Below, one piece after another: positions 1 to 11,284 of a stretch of DNA of 64,000 bases. The notes beneath the pieces were generated by a model. That model saw only the letters and a program-made list of their open reading frames with translations. It made no database searches and was not told the DNA's origin. Each line of letters opens with the position of its first letter. Positions within the stretch are counted from its first letter, which is position 1. This stretch comes from Trichomonas vaginalis G3. Lineage: Eukaryota > Parabasalia > Trichomonadida > Trichomonadidae. The translations under genes were made by a program, and so were the position numbers. The stretch lies in assembly GCF_026262505.1 (NCBI RefSeq), contig NC_067204.1:18082165-18146164 (forward strand), read 5' to 3'.

Positions 1-1
1 C

Positions 2-1045
2 GACTCTCCAGTCGATGCCCAGCGTGCTATCGAATTCGGCGCCGAAGGTATCGGTCTCTGCCGTACAGAACACATGTTCCTTGGCGACCGTGCTGCCATC
101 GTCCGTAAGATGATCCTTGCTGACAACGACAAGGACCGTGAAGCCGCTCTCGATGAACTCGAGCACGTCCAGACACAGGACTTCGTCCACATGTTCAAGT
201 CCATGTCCGGCCTTCCAACAATCATCCGTCTCATCGACCCACCACTCCACGAATTCCTTCCAGAATACGACCAGCTTCTTGAGGAAGTTACAGTCCTCCG
301 CACACGTAAGGAACTCGGCGCTCCATACGATCCAAAGATGCTCGAAGAGAAGGAAATGCTCCTCTCCAAGGCCAAGTCAATGCACGAGTCCAACCCAATG
401 ATTGGTACACGTGGTGTCCGCCTTTGCCTCGTCATCCCAGGCCTCGTCAAGATGCAGATCTCCGCTATCCTTGAGGGTGTTGCCATCGCCCAGAAGGAAG
501 GCGCTAACCCACTTCCAGAGATCATGGTTCCACTTACAATGGATGTCTCTGAACTCCAGCGCATCAAGCCAACATACAACGAGATCCTCGAGAAGGTCCA
601 AAAGGAACACGGCATCAAGATCCACTGCAAGTTCGGCACAATGATCGAAGTTCCACGTGCTGCCCTCACATCTGGCCAGATCGCTACACTCGCTGAATTC
701 TACTCATTCGGCACAAACGATCTCCACCAGATGACACTTGGTCTTTCTCGTGATGACTCTGAAGGCTCCTTCCTTCAGAACTACTACGAATGGGGTCTCT
801 TCAAGGACTCTCCATTCCAGACAATCGATCAGAACGGTGTCGGTCGCCTCATGAAGATCGCCGTCGAAGATGGCCGTGTCACACGCCCAGACCTTTCTGT
901 CGGTATCTGTGGTGAGCACGGTGGTGATCCAAAGTCTATCGACTTCTGCCACCGCCTCGGCATGAACTACGTCTCCTGCAGCCCATTCCGTATCCCAATC
1001 GCTCGTTTGGCCGCCGCTCAGGCAGTCATCCGCAACCCAGTCTAA
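2..1045 (+). CDS. PPDK: Pyruvate,phosphate dikinase, C-terminal part (5' truncated by window)
   Basis: The frame is open from base 2, so the gene begins upstream of the window; about the last 348 residues of a roughly 880-residue family are present. This is the PEP/pyruvate-binding TIM barrel. Visible family signatures are EGIGLCRTEHMF near the start, FGTNDLHQMTLG, and the catalytic-cysteine loop GICGEHGGDP followed by the conserved YVSCSPFRIP ending. The enzyme interconverts pyruvate, ATP and Pi with PEP, AMP and PPi, and in trichomonads it works beside PPi-linked glycolysis in the cytosol. Codon choice is strongly C-ending and far less AT-rich than the neighbours, as expected for a highly expressed gene. 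It ends in TAA. No defect is visible. The call is secure; only the missing N-terminus limits it. Confidence 0.96.
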   Translation, partial: DSPVDAQRAIEFGAEGIGLCRTEHMFLGDRAAIVRKMILADNDKDREAALDELEHVQTQDFVHMFKSMSGLPTIIRLIDPPLHEFLPEYDQLLEEVTVLRTRKELGAPYDPKMLEEKEMLLSKAKSMHESNPMIGTRGVRLCLVIPGLVKMQISAILEGVAIAQKEGANPLPEIMVPLTMDVSELQRIKPTYNEILEKVQKEHGIKIHCKFGTMIEVPRAALTSGQIATLAEFYSFGTNDLHQMTLGLSRDDSEGSFLQNYYEWGLFKDSPFQTIDQNGVGRLMKIAVEDGRVTRPDLSVGICGEHGGDPKSIDFCHRLGMNYVSCSPFRIPIARLAAAQAVIRNPV

Positions 1046-1978
1046 GGAGCTTGGCGTCCTAGAATTATTCATAATTTTGGTAGTCATAAACAGCATTTTG
1101 CATTTATATTTTCTTCTTTTTTACATTATTACAAAGTATCAGATTTATTGAACTCTTTTTTATTCATATGATACTGCCACAATTAGATATTTTAACATAT
1201 TTATATCCAAACAGCATAGTTCACATATTGTTTTCGTTAGACTTCTTTGAAATAAGTAATAATTTTCATTTCAATATTAAATAAACAGAATTATTTAACA
1301 AAACACCAACACAGGTATCCACTCATATGATACTGAAAAGTTTCTATTAATAACAGAGTTCATTGAGGATTATTGCCAATTACATTTTATTCATTTTGAG
1401 CCGACAATATAGCCAATACAATGAGTGCCTTTGAATAGTTAAACAAAATCAAAATTTGGCTTCTGGTTAAGATCGGTGGTAATTCGGTTGTTGAGTGAAA
1501 TTTGTATTCTGCATATAGTTCAGTCACCTGTGACACTATCATGTACATCAATCATTACTATAAATTTCACAGGATTTACCCTTATAACTTCATTATTTTG
1601 AATTGAAATTTTAACCTACTGTTAATTAAAGCAATTTCTCAGTCATTTCTATTTATTTACTATGATGCTGTACAAATATTTTTGATTTAGAAGGTTTAAT
1701 TTTTTTCTTACCATTTCTTGCTATCAATCAGGATTTGGACGGATCTCACTTTAAAAACGAAAAGATTTATTTTTTATTTTGGTGATCGTATATTGAAGCA
1801 ATTTCAAATTTTATGTCTTCTCAAAATTGAAAGATTTTCAAATTTTATGTCTTCTCAAAATTGAAAGATTTTCAAATTTCCCCATTGAACAAAATAAGCA
1901 AGTATTATTATAGCATATATTGAGATAGTTTAAAATTTGCATTCTTTTATTCATCGTCAATTTACCTTCAATAGATTA
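1046..1978. other. Intergenic stretch, PPDK to cotransporter
   Basis: No convincing ORF. It is AT-rich and holds one short tandem repeat (1803-1879). The sequence just before the next gene contains TCGTCAATTTA about 25 bases ahead of the ATG, which looks like a trichomonad TCA-type initiator. Confidence 0.6.
1803..1879. repeat. 34-bp tandem repeat, about 2.3 copies
   Basis: A 34-bp unit beginning TTCAAATTTTATGTCTTCTC is present twice without visible mismatch, followed by the first nine bases of a third copy. It lies 100-175 bp upstream of the cotransporter ATG, so it could be promoter-proximal, but no function is shown. Confidence 0.85.
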
Positions 1979-4480
1979 ATGAGCTACGAAAGAGTAAAAG
2001 AGAATGTGCTCGAGGATTTGGATGATGAAAGCCAATCCACGAGCAATGTAACAAATGAATCTGCTAGTGAAAGTACTCCAGCTCCTCCGGCAACTTTTAT
2101 TGATCCACATGATTTTGGTCCTTCTACTGTTTTTTACAAGAAAATTGCGAAAAGACCAACAGTTTCTGATCTACGCGCTAGATCCGATAACTGCCATATT
2201 CAGAAAGAGCCTCCTGTCGATGAAACTCAGAAAACAATGAATGCTTTCACAGGCGTATTTTTACCTACATTCATCAATCTAATGGGTATGACATATTGGA
2301 CACGTGCAGGTAAATTGGTTGGTGATTGCGGCGTTGTTTACTCTTTAGCAATTATTTGGCTTTCCTGCGTTATTTCAATTATCCTTATTACTTCATTAAA
2401 CGCAATGGGCACGAATGGTGAGATTGATGGCAGTGGTATCCATTATGTAATTTCGAGAACAATTGGACCTGACCTTGGCCGATGCTTTACGATATTCTTA
2501 GATCTTTCAACATGTTTAGGTGCTGCTTCAGCTATTATTGGTTACTCCGAATCAATCATTTCTATGTATGAACCTAAATTTTTCACAAAGAGCGAAAGAA
2601 ACGATATTCGTGTTATAGCCATGTCTATTATGCTCATATCAGTTCCTTTAGCACGATTCTTCCCATATTCGTTAAGGTTTACTACAACAACACACTTAAT
2701 TGGTATTTTTGGCTTCATTCTTGGCTGTTTCGTCAGAAAGACAGGATCCACAGAAGGATTCAACAGACCAAACTTCACCACATTCAAAAGTAACACATGG
2801 TCTCACTCAGAAATGACAGTTTTGAAATTTATGTCATACATTTACACGGTTACACCAGGTTTTACAGCACTTACAGGTGGTTTCGCGTATACAGGAAGGC
2901 TGAAACGCCCACAAAAGATGATTCCAAAGGGTCTTTGGTGGGCATTTGGATTATCAGTTATTTTCTGGCACGTAACCATCCTTTTAATTGGTTTCTGTGG
3001 TGAAAGATCATTCCTTATTGCAGATGACGTCTCTCCAATCCTTTCTTTCAACATTAATAAGTGGGTTTGTTTCGTAACTTTGACAGTTTTCGGTTTCCAC
3101 CGTTCCATCGCCATGATTGGCTACGAGAGAGGCTTAGTCGCTGATTTGGCAACAGATCAGTTGCTTCCTCCGATCAGATATAAATATGATCTCTGGATTC
3201 CACTTGCTGTTACAGCAACGTTCGTCGGAATCGGTAACCTGGACTTTGCAGCCAATATTAATACGATTTTCTTCCTCAGTTTGTCACTTATTATTAATTA
3301 TTGCGTATTTACTGCTTCAAGGTCACATATTCCAGGCTGGCGTCCTAAGAACAAGATGTGGAGTCCATGGCTCAGCTTATTCGGCTCAATTGTAACTCTG
3401 ATTTTGCAAATTTTAATTTCATGGGCTTCCTCAATAATTAACTGGATTCTTTTGGCCGCAATATACTCAATCTCATACTTCAAAGGATCCACGCAGAATT
3501 GGGGCTCAGTTATGCAAGCGCAGGCTTGGTACAAAACTTATACAGATGCGCTCAGTACTCAGAGGATTAACGACAACCCGAAGTTGTTTAGAATTAATTT
3601 GCTAACCATTGTCAAAGAAGACGAGAAATTCGAGACACAAATTCTTCCATTCATCAAAACTTTGTTGCATCACGAAGCTTTCTGTATTATCTCGCAGTGT
3701 ATGGATGACCATAAAGGTTTGGACTTGGCTGTAGAGCGCAGAAAGAATTTGGAAGTTTATTATGCAAACCAACATAATATCTTTTTCGAAACTGTACTTG
3801 CAACAGGTCCAAGGAACGCCTTGATGAAGCAGATGCTACTTTCCGGCGTAGGAGCCTTCAGACCGAACACAGTTTTCATAAATATCGACGAACGTACTGC
3901 AGATGAAGTTCATGACATGGTCGTTGATGTTTTGAAGGCTAATTTCGGTTTAATACTCACCGCAAGGCCCTACAACATATTCCACGAGTCATCTTTCGTT
4001 GATGTTTATTGGTTAGCCGATGATGGCGGTTTGACACTTTTAGTTGGATTTTTGATGGCAAATTATTTGAAGAAGAAATTGCGTGTATTGACAATTGCTT
4101 ACAAAGCTAATGGCGATACCGCTGAAAAATCCAAGGAAAGAATGTCAAGATTATGCGAAAGGTTCAGAATCAACGCAGAAGTCATTGGCATCGAGATTGA
4201 TGAGAATTCCAGTACTCCTAGCACTGTCAACAAGAATTACTGGGAACATTTGACAAGAAAGTTCCCATATGATCCAGTTTTCAAGAGATTTATCTTGTTC
4301 GCAGATGTTATAAGGGAATACTCAAACAAAGCTGCTTTGATCATCTGTACTTTGTTCATTCCTCCAACAGATATGTCTAATATTATGTACTTAGACTTGC
4401 TGAAGCTTATTTCTCACATTCCAACAAGTTTCGCTTTCGTAAGAGGAAATGGACACAGCGTTCTTTCTTGGAAAGTTTAA
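1979..4480 (+). CDS. Cation-chloride cotransporter (SLC12 family)
   Basis: Predicted 833 residues from the ATG at 1979; an ATG 42 bases upstream in the same frame is possible, but MSYERVKENV fits a short leader better. A hydrophilic N-terminus of about 90 residues is followed by a membrane core (about residues 90-560) with the SLC12/APC signatures GVFLPTFINLMGMTYW, TNGEIDGSGIHYVISR and a following GPDLGR. The C-terminal soluble half carries the SLC12 features GVGAFRPNTVFIN and WLADDGGLTLLVGFLMANYL. The family carries chloride with Na+ and/or K+ across the plasma membrane for volume control. I cannot tell NKCC from KCC type by eye. It ends in TAA and looks intact. Confidence 0.88.
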   Translation: MSYERVKENVLEDLDDESQSTSNVTNESASESTPAPPATFIDPHDFGPSTVFYKKIAKRPTVSDLRARSDNCHIQKEPPVDETQKTMNAFTGVFLPTFINLMGMTYWTRAGKLVGDCGVVYSLAIIWLSCVISIILITSLNAMGTNGEIDGSGIHYVISRTIGPDLGRCFTIFLDLSTCLGAASAIIGYSESIISMYEPKFFTKSERNDIRVIAMSIMLISVPLARFFPYSLRFTTTTHLIGIFGFILGCFVRKTGSTEGFNRPNFTTFKSNTWSHSEMTVLKFMSYIYTVTPGFTALTGGFAYTGRLKRPQKMIPKGLWWAFGLSVIFWHVTILLIGFCGERSFLIADDVSPILSFNINKWVCFVTLTVFGFHRSIAMIGYERGLVADLATDQLLPPIRYKYDLWIPLAVTATFVGIGNLDFAANINTIFFLSLSLIINYCVFTASRSHIPGWRPKNKMWSPWLSLFGSIVTLILQILISWASSIINWILLAAIYSISYFKGSTQNWGSVMQAQAWYKTYTDALSTQRINDNPKLFRINLLTIVKEDEKFETQILPFIKTLLHHEAFCIISQCMDDHKGLDLAVERRKNLEVYYANQHNIFFETVLATGPRNALMKQMLLSGVGAFRPNTVFINIDERTADEVHDMVVDVLKANFGLILTARPYNIFHESSFVDVYWLADDGGLTLLVGFLMANYLKKKLRVLTIAYKANGDTAEKSKERMSRLCERFRINAEVIGIEIDENSSTPSTVNKNYWEHLTRKFPYDPVFKRFILFADVIREYSNKAALIICTLFIPPTDMSNIMYLDLLKLISHIPTSFAFVRGNGHSVLSWKV

Positions 4481-5523
4481 TCTTTATTTTATTGTTTATC
4501 TTTTTTTTATATATATTAAATACCTTACTGTTCTTTCTCCTAAATCAAATAAATCTCTTTCATTCGATTTGTATAATATTTAATTTGGTGCAAGATGAAG
4601 TAGAGTTTTTCCTATATTACCTATGTACTCATATGAAGGAACTAATATTGAACATGCAAAATAACAGGTTTCATTATTTCAGCACAAATATGTGCTTCTC
4701 ATTTTAAAAGTATTCTCAATGAATTTGGAATTTTGATCAGTTATATCTTTCTATCCAAATCATTCCAATATGATTTCAAGAATAATTTAAGTACGTATTA
4801 AGTCTACATTTAATTAAAACTATGTTTGGAATCATATCAAACATCCAAACTCAGATTAACATATTCTTAATAATTAGACTCCAATTTCACAAAATAGATA
4901 TTTAGTTATTAGTTTAATTGAGAATGGAATAATTAGGAAATAGTAAATCCTAATAGTTACTCAGTTTAATAACTCTCATCTTCCAAGAATATTCATGAAA
5001 CCATTGAGAAATAGGCTGAACCTAAGTAATATGCTTAGTTTTTATGTATCAAATGCATCACTTACTTAAATTTAGTATTATATAGAGGTTGAAGTGCGAA
5101 AATTGTAAATTATAAAGAAAAAGCAGTAATTAATAAAGATACCATGAGTGGAATTACAAAAACTCGACAGTAAAGGCGTATGATAGAGAAATTTGTGTGA
5201 AATAATCTACTTTTAGTTTGATTCCAAATTCAATTCTTGTGAGGCTTTATTAAATGTAACTCTGAACGAAGTATCATCATTTTCAATCCCGTGTGATCAC
5301 TCATCACGCAGTATTCAGGCAAACCAAGCCTTTGTTGTAAGGTCTTAATTAAAATTGCCAATTTGAGTTTACAGCTTTCATGTGCAAAAACAAAATTTCG
5401 AAAAAAAGTAACTTAAAAAACATGAATACCATATACTACTGGATCTATTTCTCTTTTTATCGGCCACATCATTTTTCAAAATATAAATAAAATAAAATGT
5501 GACACTTATATTTTATATTAAAT
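4481..5523. other. Intergenic stretch, cotransporter to talin-like gene
   Basis: About 1 kb, strongly AT-rich. I see no credible ORF, RNA gene or long repeat. The last 35 bases hold AAAATGTGACAC, a variant of the AAAAGTGACA gene-start motif, about 20 bases before the next ATG. Confidence 0.55.
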
Positions 5524-8500
5524 ATGCAGGAGCTTACAGTCATTGTTGATTTTCCTTACGGCCAAGTAGAAAAGAAAGAAGTCACAGTACCTGCATTTTC
5601 CACAGTTGGTTCAATTTATTCTCATGCTAAGCTTTTATTCCCAGAAATGGATAATATTGGCGAGCACAACATTTGCATTGAACTTATTGATGGTACATTT
5701 ACATATGCAGATTTAGACAAACCAATTAAAAACTTTCAGATTCCAGAAAAGCCACGCGTTGAGCTTGTTCCATTAACATTTGACTTAACATTCAATTTCC
5801 CAGGTACAGAACGCAAAAAAGATGACACACGCAAAGAGGTCCCATCTATCAAGAGAGATCCAATCACACTTACCATTAATCTTAAAGATTCAATTCGTAC
5901 AATCAAAGAAAGGATTTCAAAAGAAATCAATTCAATTTCTCCCGATGCCTTTGTCGTTGAACACAACGGAACCGTTCTTTTCGATGCTTTACCAATCCCA
6001 GAACAAGTATCTGGTGCAAAGAGCTTCGAAATCTACGCCGACGATACAGATAAGAAGATTGACTTCTTAGATTTGTATCTTCGTGGTCCAGTTTACCTTC
6101 CTTTCTCAGATGCAGTTTCTCTTTCAGCATATCTCCTCCAAGCGTCTGTCGGTCCATCCCGTGCTTACAAAGGAGCCATCTCAGACCTCGCTAAATATTT
6201 ACCACGGCGTTTCCAGTCTGTTAACGGCGCAGCTGTAGATTTGCATCTTGAGTGGACTTTCCTTAACTCAGTCAGCAGATTCCAAGCAGAGAAGGAGTTC
6301 GTAACAAAGGTTCAAGCGCTTCCACTTTTCAACTGCCAATCATTCACAGCCGCCAAATTACCAAATGACACAAATCCAAGGCTTCCTGACAATTTCGAGC
6401 TCATCTATACAGAACGCCGTATATTCGTTCTCGACTACATCAAGTTCAAGACACGTCTTTCTATTAATTACGACGATGTTCTCTCAATTCAGAGAGACAA
6501 CACTACGATTAAACTTACATACTCAATTGATGGCGAGAATGTTGAGGAAGTTCGCTTTACTTCCAGAACATGCCGCTCAATTGTCAGAAAGACAGTTTCC
6601 TGCATTAATGGCACAGATTCTCTTGAAGAGACACAATTCACATTCCGCACCAAGGAAGACATTCTCCAGCAGAAGCAGACAATCCGTCCACCAATTTTCT
6701 GCGAAGATTACGTTTGGGATTTCATCACAAAAGACGAAACAATCACAGACTTAACGAACGCTAACTTAATGCACGCTCTTCTTATCCGTGCTGACAGTTG
6801 CGCATGGCACTTGTCCGTTCTTCTTGAAAAAGTCAACGCAAATACAGCAAAAGTCCTCAAAGACGAAATTACTGCTTACCACAGCCGCTTAATAGGCTAT
6901 CTTAAATACCTTACATACGACCATCGTCCTTACGATAACGCTTATAAGATTGGCTGGCTCTTATCTTCACTCGACAGCAAGTACGATGAAGCTAAGGCCA
7001 TCATTAAAGACGTTCTTACCAATTTGGCTCTCGTTCGCCAGTCTTTCGTTCCAATTTCGAAAGATCCAATTTATGTCACATCTCGTAACGTCATTTCCTT
7101 CATTCTCTCCCATCTTATTTCATGCATGGAACTTCCTTATGCTACGGAAGAACGCCGAGTCGAAGCTTTCCAAGAGATTGTCAAATTATTCCTTGAAAAC
7201 GGCCTTGAACTCAAAGATCTCATTTCCAAGTACTTGTTCTCTGTCGGCGATGTCGAACTTAAGACAAAGATGCAGCAGCGCTTAGATTATCTCTTCAGAC
7301 ATCACTTATTATCTGTAAATCTCTTCCCACTCATCACAGAAAGCTCCCAATTCCACGATATCGATCCATCTGTCATCTTACATCAAGATTCTATGAACAA
7401 CATGATGACAGCGATGGTCGAATTCTCACGTGTCCTCTGGGAAGACAGAAAGAAGCTTCCAGACGACCATCTCAAGGAGTTCTTGTCTGCAGCTGCCGAC
7501 ATCTGCAAGATGATCCTCAATCCAGACAACCAGAACTCAACACTCATCCATACATTGATCGAATTCAACAAACTCGTTGCATTCAACTTGCCAGGACTTT
7601 TCAACGAGCACAGAACACTGTTTACAATGATCAATCCAGCAATTACTATTCTCAGGGATTCATACAGCAGAGTACAGAATTTCTCTTCATCTGTTGTTGT
7701 CAGCGACCTCTTGACAATTGCTGTTATTTTGGTCATTGACCAACCATCAGTTTTGGCTAAAGAATGTGCACAATTATTCCAACTTTTGGAAGGATCATTG
7801 CACCACGTCTACAACCAATACGCAAACGATGTTGGGTTGTTCGAATTAGATCCAACAGAAGCAAGGAATGACAGCTTCTCCGCTCTCAAGTGCTATGTCC
7901 AGGACAACATCAATTTCGAGGTTGACGAATGCACTGTTGGCGAATTGTTGTTGAACATGGGACCAGGACTTGCATTGTCATGGCTCATCCACCGCCCTGT
8001 CAGCGAGTTCTGCCAGATCTTCCTCAAGCTCTACAACCTCTATCATTGGTTTGTTCATGCAACAATCCACCGCGTACTCTACGATGCATCGAACTCTGAA
8101 GAAATCACTCTTTCAGACAAATCCAAGGAAATCATCAATAAATTGTCAGTTCACGAAGCATCATACTTTGCTTATTCACTGACATTGGAAGAGGATTTAG
8201 AGCTTGCACACGATGTCACAGCTGATCTCGAGAATTCTCCAATGCAAGTCATTCTTGAAGCCGCATGCAAGAGTGATACAACATTACCAAACTGGAAAGA
8301 ACTCTTTGGAAAACCACAGTTCATTTCAATCATGGTTAATGCAGGAGCTCTTCAGTTATCATTGACATTGAACTCCATTTTAGTTGCACAGAACACAGAT
8401 ACAATGAGATTCCTTCTTCAGTTCCCATTCGCTTTTGTTTCTCTTCAACATTCCGTTGACATTTTGCACAATTTAGTTGGAACTCCTGGCTCTTTCGATT

Positions 8501-10779
8501 CTCCAAGAATCTACATGAGATCAAACATCGCTATTTCTCTCATCAAGAACGAAGTCAAAGTTCTTTGTTCTACAACAGTTCCAGGAAACAAGTTGATCTC
8601 CGCAGTCAATGATGCATCAAAGATCCTTCATTCCATCGGAAACATGTATCATGATTTCGATCTCAGTCCATTGACACCATTAGTCAAATTCCCAATCACA
8701 CAGCAGATCAACTCAAAGGCTGTTGCTGATTGCAGAACAGACATGGCATCAATCATGGGCGATTACCGCATTTCCAAGAACGATTTCATCGAAGCTGTAT
8801 CACGCAAGGACGAACAATTAACATTGTCAACACTTGCACGTATCCACAAATCAGCACAAGAAGCAGCTGAACTCATTAACTACATCGAACCAGATAACAA
8901 ACTCTCAGAAGATGTCCAGAAATCATTTGACAGATTCATCAACAACGTATCAAGAATCTGGACATACAGATTGACAGCATTACACATCAGAGACGAACTT
9001 GAGAATTTGGACAACAGCATTGACAAGATTGTTGATGAAGTTGCAACAAAGATGTATGAACCAGCAACACAAGAAAAACTTCAGAAGACAATCAAAGATT
9101 TCGATAACATCAAACTCAATCCAACAGAGCGTGATGAATTCGCTAAGAAGATTGTTTCTTCAATCAAGAAGTTGGCAGACAAGACACAAAAAGACGACGA
9201 AATCATTGAAATTCTTTACGAAATGTTGATGCTCCTTAAAGACAACAAACTTTACGAACTTAGAGAGACAGCTATGACTCTTGATGACGCTGCTGACGAG
9301 TTCACAAAGATTTTCGAGCAGTCTAAGTACGCAACAATGGTTGCTTCATGCGAAGAATCAGTTGACAGAATCAAGTTCATCGACACCATTTTTGTTTGGT
9401 TCTTGAATGATTTGGAGTTGTTAGTTAAACAAATCAAATCCGATGCATACAACAAGAATGCAGGTGATGGCCTTGAAATCCTCGTTAGGAACATCGATTC
9501 ATCATTTGTTCCTGACATCACAAACCTCGAAATCATCAACCAAAACGTTTCAGAAGCTTCAACAATCTTGTCATATCCTGTCATGTTGAAACTCACAGAA
9601 AAGTGCCAAATTGCAGCACAAAACTTAACCACAATTTCTAAGTCATACAACACATTGACAGAGACAATATTGAAGAACACAGCCTTCAGCGGAAACTCGC
9701 TTATCTACAAGGACGCAGTTCTCCAAATCATCACAAACATCTACAAGGAGTTTACAATCCAAGGATGGTCAAGTGACGAATTTGACTCAATTTGCCAGAC
9801 AATTTCAGATCCACTTTTGTCAGATTATTCCTCCGACAAGATGAGTAAGTCACTTTTGCGCATCCGTCGATTCCTTCGTACAATCCGTATGCACAAACCA
9901 AATGCACATCCAAGATACGTCGCTGAGACAGAGCACATCTTGAACGAGCTTGAAAGAACACTCCTCGAAAGCTTCAACCAGCAGCAGAACAAGATCAACG
10001 TCAAGGTCAACAACACAGTCCAGATCATCAAGAACTACTCGAGCACATTAGTCAAAGCACCGAACGGCCAGATCAAGAACTTTGTTGTTCGATTGATCAA
10101 CAACTTGTCTATGGATGTTTCCACATTCCGAACATTCGAAGCTGATACTCTTCAGCGCGGCATCAACAAGTTGTACGACAGTCTTCGCAAGTCCACATCA
10201 AAGGCAGACCACATCAATGCATTGATCCATTGGCTTGAGAGCATTGAGCGTGGAATTTTGCCTGTTGATGTTGATGAATTGCTTGAGATCTTGAAGCAGA
10301 TTTCCAGCAAACTGAAGCGATCCGAAGAAAGCTTGTTCGATATCACCGATTCACAGATGATTAACATTGCAATTGGATTGTCAGACGCATTGGCAATGCT
10401 TGCAAAGATCAGAATCTCATTGAACTTGATCAAATCACACCATAAGTTAGCTCCAATCAGAGACCAGTTACACGCATTCATTGTCCAGATCATGAGGTCT
10501 CTTGAAGCATATGCCGATGAAATCCACACATTCCACATCGAGTCACACCCAGTTTTAGGAATCATCGAAACTGCACCTGTTATGTGCGAAAAGATCGAAC
10601 TCCTCATCGAATCCGGATTCACATTGGCTGCTTCTGTGTCTCGCCATGCTTCTGAGTCCATCGAAGCAATCAAGGTCTTTGTCGATAAATGCCCAGAAGA
10701 TTTCCGCCCAATCATTGAGAAGGAATCATTAGAACCAATTAGATTATTAGAAGAGTTTTCAAAAGAAACACAGATTTAA
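5524..10779 (+). CDS. Talin-like FERM-domain protein
   Basis: Predicted 1751 residues. The first ~365 residues look like a linear FERM head: two ubiquitin-like lobes (about 1-90 and 110-180), an alpha-helical F2 region containing YLRGPVYLPFSDAVSLSAYL, and a PTB/PH-like F3 region (about 300-365). The rest is almost wholly alpha-helical, rich in K/E/L/I, with no membrane segment, like a rod of helical bundles. This order matches talin, which links integrin-type receptors to actin, but talins are about 2500 residues and I see no clear C-terminal I/LWEQ actin-binding module. A FERM protein of another class is the alternative. The start is the first ATG, 20 bases after an AAAATGTGACA motif. Intact, ends in TAA. 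Confidence 0.65.
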   Translation: MQELTVIVDFPYGQVEKKEVTVPAFSTVGSIYSHAKLLFPEMDNIGEHNICIELIDGTFTYADLDKPIKNFQIPEKPRVELVPLTFDLTFNFPGTERKKDDTRKEVPSIKRDPITLTINLKDSIRTIKERISKEINSISPDAFVVEHNGTVLFDALPIPEQVSGAKSFEIYADDTDKKIDFLDLYLRGPVYLPFSDAVSLSAYLLQASVGPSRAYKGAISDLAKYLPRRFQSVNGAAVDLHLEWTFLNSVSRFQAEKEFVTKVQALPLFNCQSFTAAKLPNDTNPRLPDNFELIYTERRIFVLDYIKFKTRLSINYDDVLSIQRDNTTIKLTYSIDGENVEEVRFTSRTCRSIVRKTVSCINGTDSLEETQFTFRTKEDILQQKQTIRPPIFCEDYVWDFITKDETITDLTNANLMHALLIRADSCAWHLSVLLEKVNANTAKVLKDEITAYHSRLIGYLKYLTYDHRPYDNAYKIGWLLSSLDSKYDEAKAIIKDVLTNLALVRQSFVPISKDPIYVTSRNVISFILSHLISCMELPYATEERRVEAFQEIVKLFLENGLELKDLISKYLFSVGDVELKTKMQQRLDYLFRHHLLSVNLFPLITESSQFHDIDPSVILHQDSMNNMMTAMVEFSRVLWEDRKKLPDDHLKEFLSAAADICKMILNPDNQNSTLIHTLIEFNKLVAFNLPGLFNEHRTLFTMINPAITILRDSYSRVQNFSSSVVVSDLLTIAVILVIDQPSVLAKECAQLFQLLEGSLHHVYNQYANDVGLFELDPTEARNDSFSALKCYVQDNINFEVDECTVGELLLNMGPGLALSWLIHRPVSEFCQIFLKLYNLYHWFVHATIHRVLYDASNSEEITLSDKSKEIINKLSVHEASYFAYSLTLEEDLELAHDVTADLENSPMQVILEAACKSDTTLPNWKELFGKPQFISIMVNAGALQLSLTLNSILVAQNTDTMRFLLQFPFAFVSLQHSVDILHNLVGTPGSFDSPRIYMRSNIAISLIKNEVKVLCSTTVPGNKLISAVNDASKILHSIGNMYHDFDLSPLTPLVKFPITQQINSKAVADCRTDMASIMGDYRISKNDFIEAVSRKDEQLTLSTLARIHKSAQEAAELINYIEPDNKLSEDVQKSFDRFINNVSRIWTYRLTALHIRDELENLDNSIDKIVDEVATKMYEPATQEKLQKTIKDFDNIKLNPTERDEFAKKIVSSIKKLADKTQKDDEIIEILYEMLMLLKDNKLYELRETAMTLDDAADEFTKIFEQSKYATMVASCEESVDRIKFIDTIFVWFLNDLELLVKQIKSDAYNKNAGDGLEILVRNIDSSFVPDITNLEIINQNVSEASTILSYPVMLKLTEKCQIAAQNLTTISKSYNTLTETILKNTAFSGNSLIYKDAVLQIITNIYKEFTIQGWSSDEFDSICQTISDPLLSDYSSDKMSKSLLRIRRFLRTIRMHKPNAHPRYVAETEHILNELERTLLESFNQQQNKINVKVNNTVQIIKNYSSTLVKAPNGQIKNFVVRLINNLSMDVSTFRTFEADTLQRGINKLYDSLRKSTSKADHINALIHWLESIERGILPVDVDELLEILKQISSKLKRSEESLFDITDSQMINIAIGLSDALAMLAKIRISLNLIKSHHKLAPIRDQLHAFIVQIMRSLEAYADEIHTFHIESHPVLGIIETAPVMCEKIELLIESGFTLAASVSRHASESIEAIKVFVDKCPEDFRPIIEKESLEPIRLLEEFSKETQI

Positions 10780-10818
10780 ACTAAAAAAACAAAAGTTTTT
10801 ATTTTTATTTTTATTTTT

Positions 10819-10851
10819 TTTAGGGAGAAATTTAGAAGTGATCTCCCTAAA
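10819..10851 (+). terminator. Perfect 10-bp hairpin just past the talin-like stop codon
   Basis: TTTAGGGAGA and TCTCCCTAAA are exact reverse complements separated by 13 bases, 40 bases after the stop codon and directly after a T-rich tract. The stem is real sequence; a role in 3'-end formation is inference from its position only. Confidence 0.55.
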
Positions 10852-11284
10852 GGAATGATTTTGTTTTATAATTAAAATGATTTTCATTAATGCGTTTTAT
10901 TATTAAGATTACAAGACTTATAATGACTAGGATTCCATAAATATGAATTTGATTAAACTGAACTCGAATCCAATCATATTATATTGAATCAGACATACAT
11001 CAAGCCTACATAAATGTTACATTCTTAATTAAGAAAGCGAATATTGTGTATGATTTTCAAAAATCTAATTTAGAATTTGACTTCAATAAAAGAGATGCGA
11101 ACAATATTTATATGTATATGCATAACTAGGCCTAGGTATTTTCCAGAATGAACAGATAAGCTAAGCTGCTAATATTTGGAGTGGGAGCACTTCTAGAAAT
11201 TTCTTGAATAATCAACCTCCAGAATCGAACGCCTTAAATGATCGATATAAAAATTAGATATATTATATGTGAATATTGTATGAA
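10852..11284. other. Intergenic AT-rich stretch
   Basis: No ORF or RNA gene seen between the hairpin and the MITE-like element. Confidence 0.5.

Noticed and set aside
10152-10715. Minus-strand ORF of 187 codons inside the talin-like gene
   Set aside because: Antisense shadow; odd residue composition and no gene-start motif.
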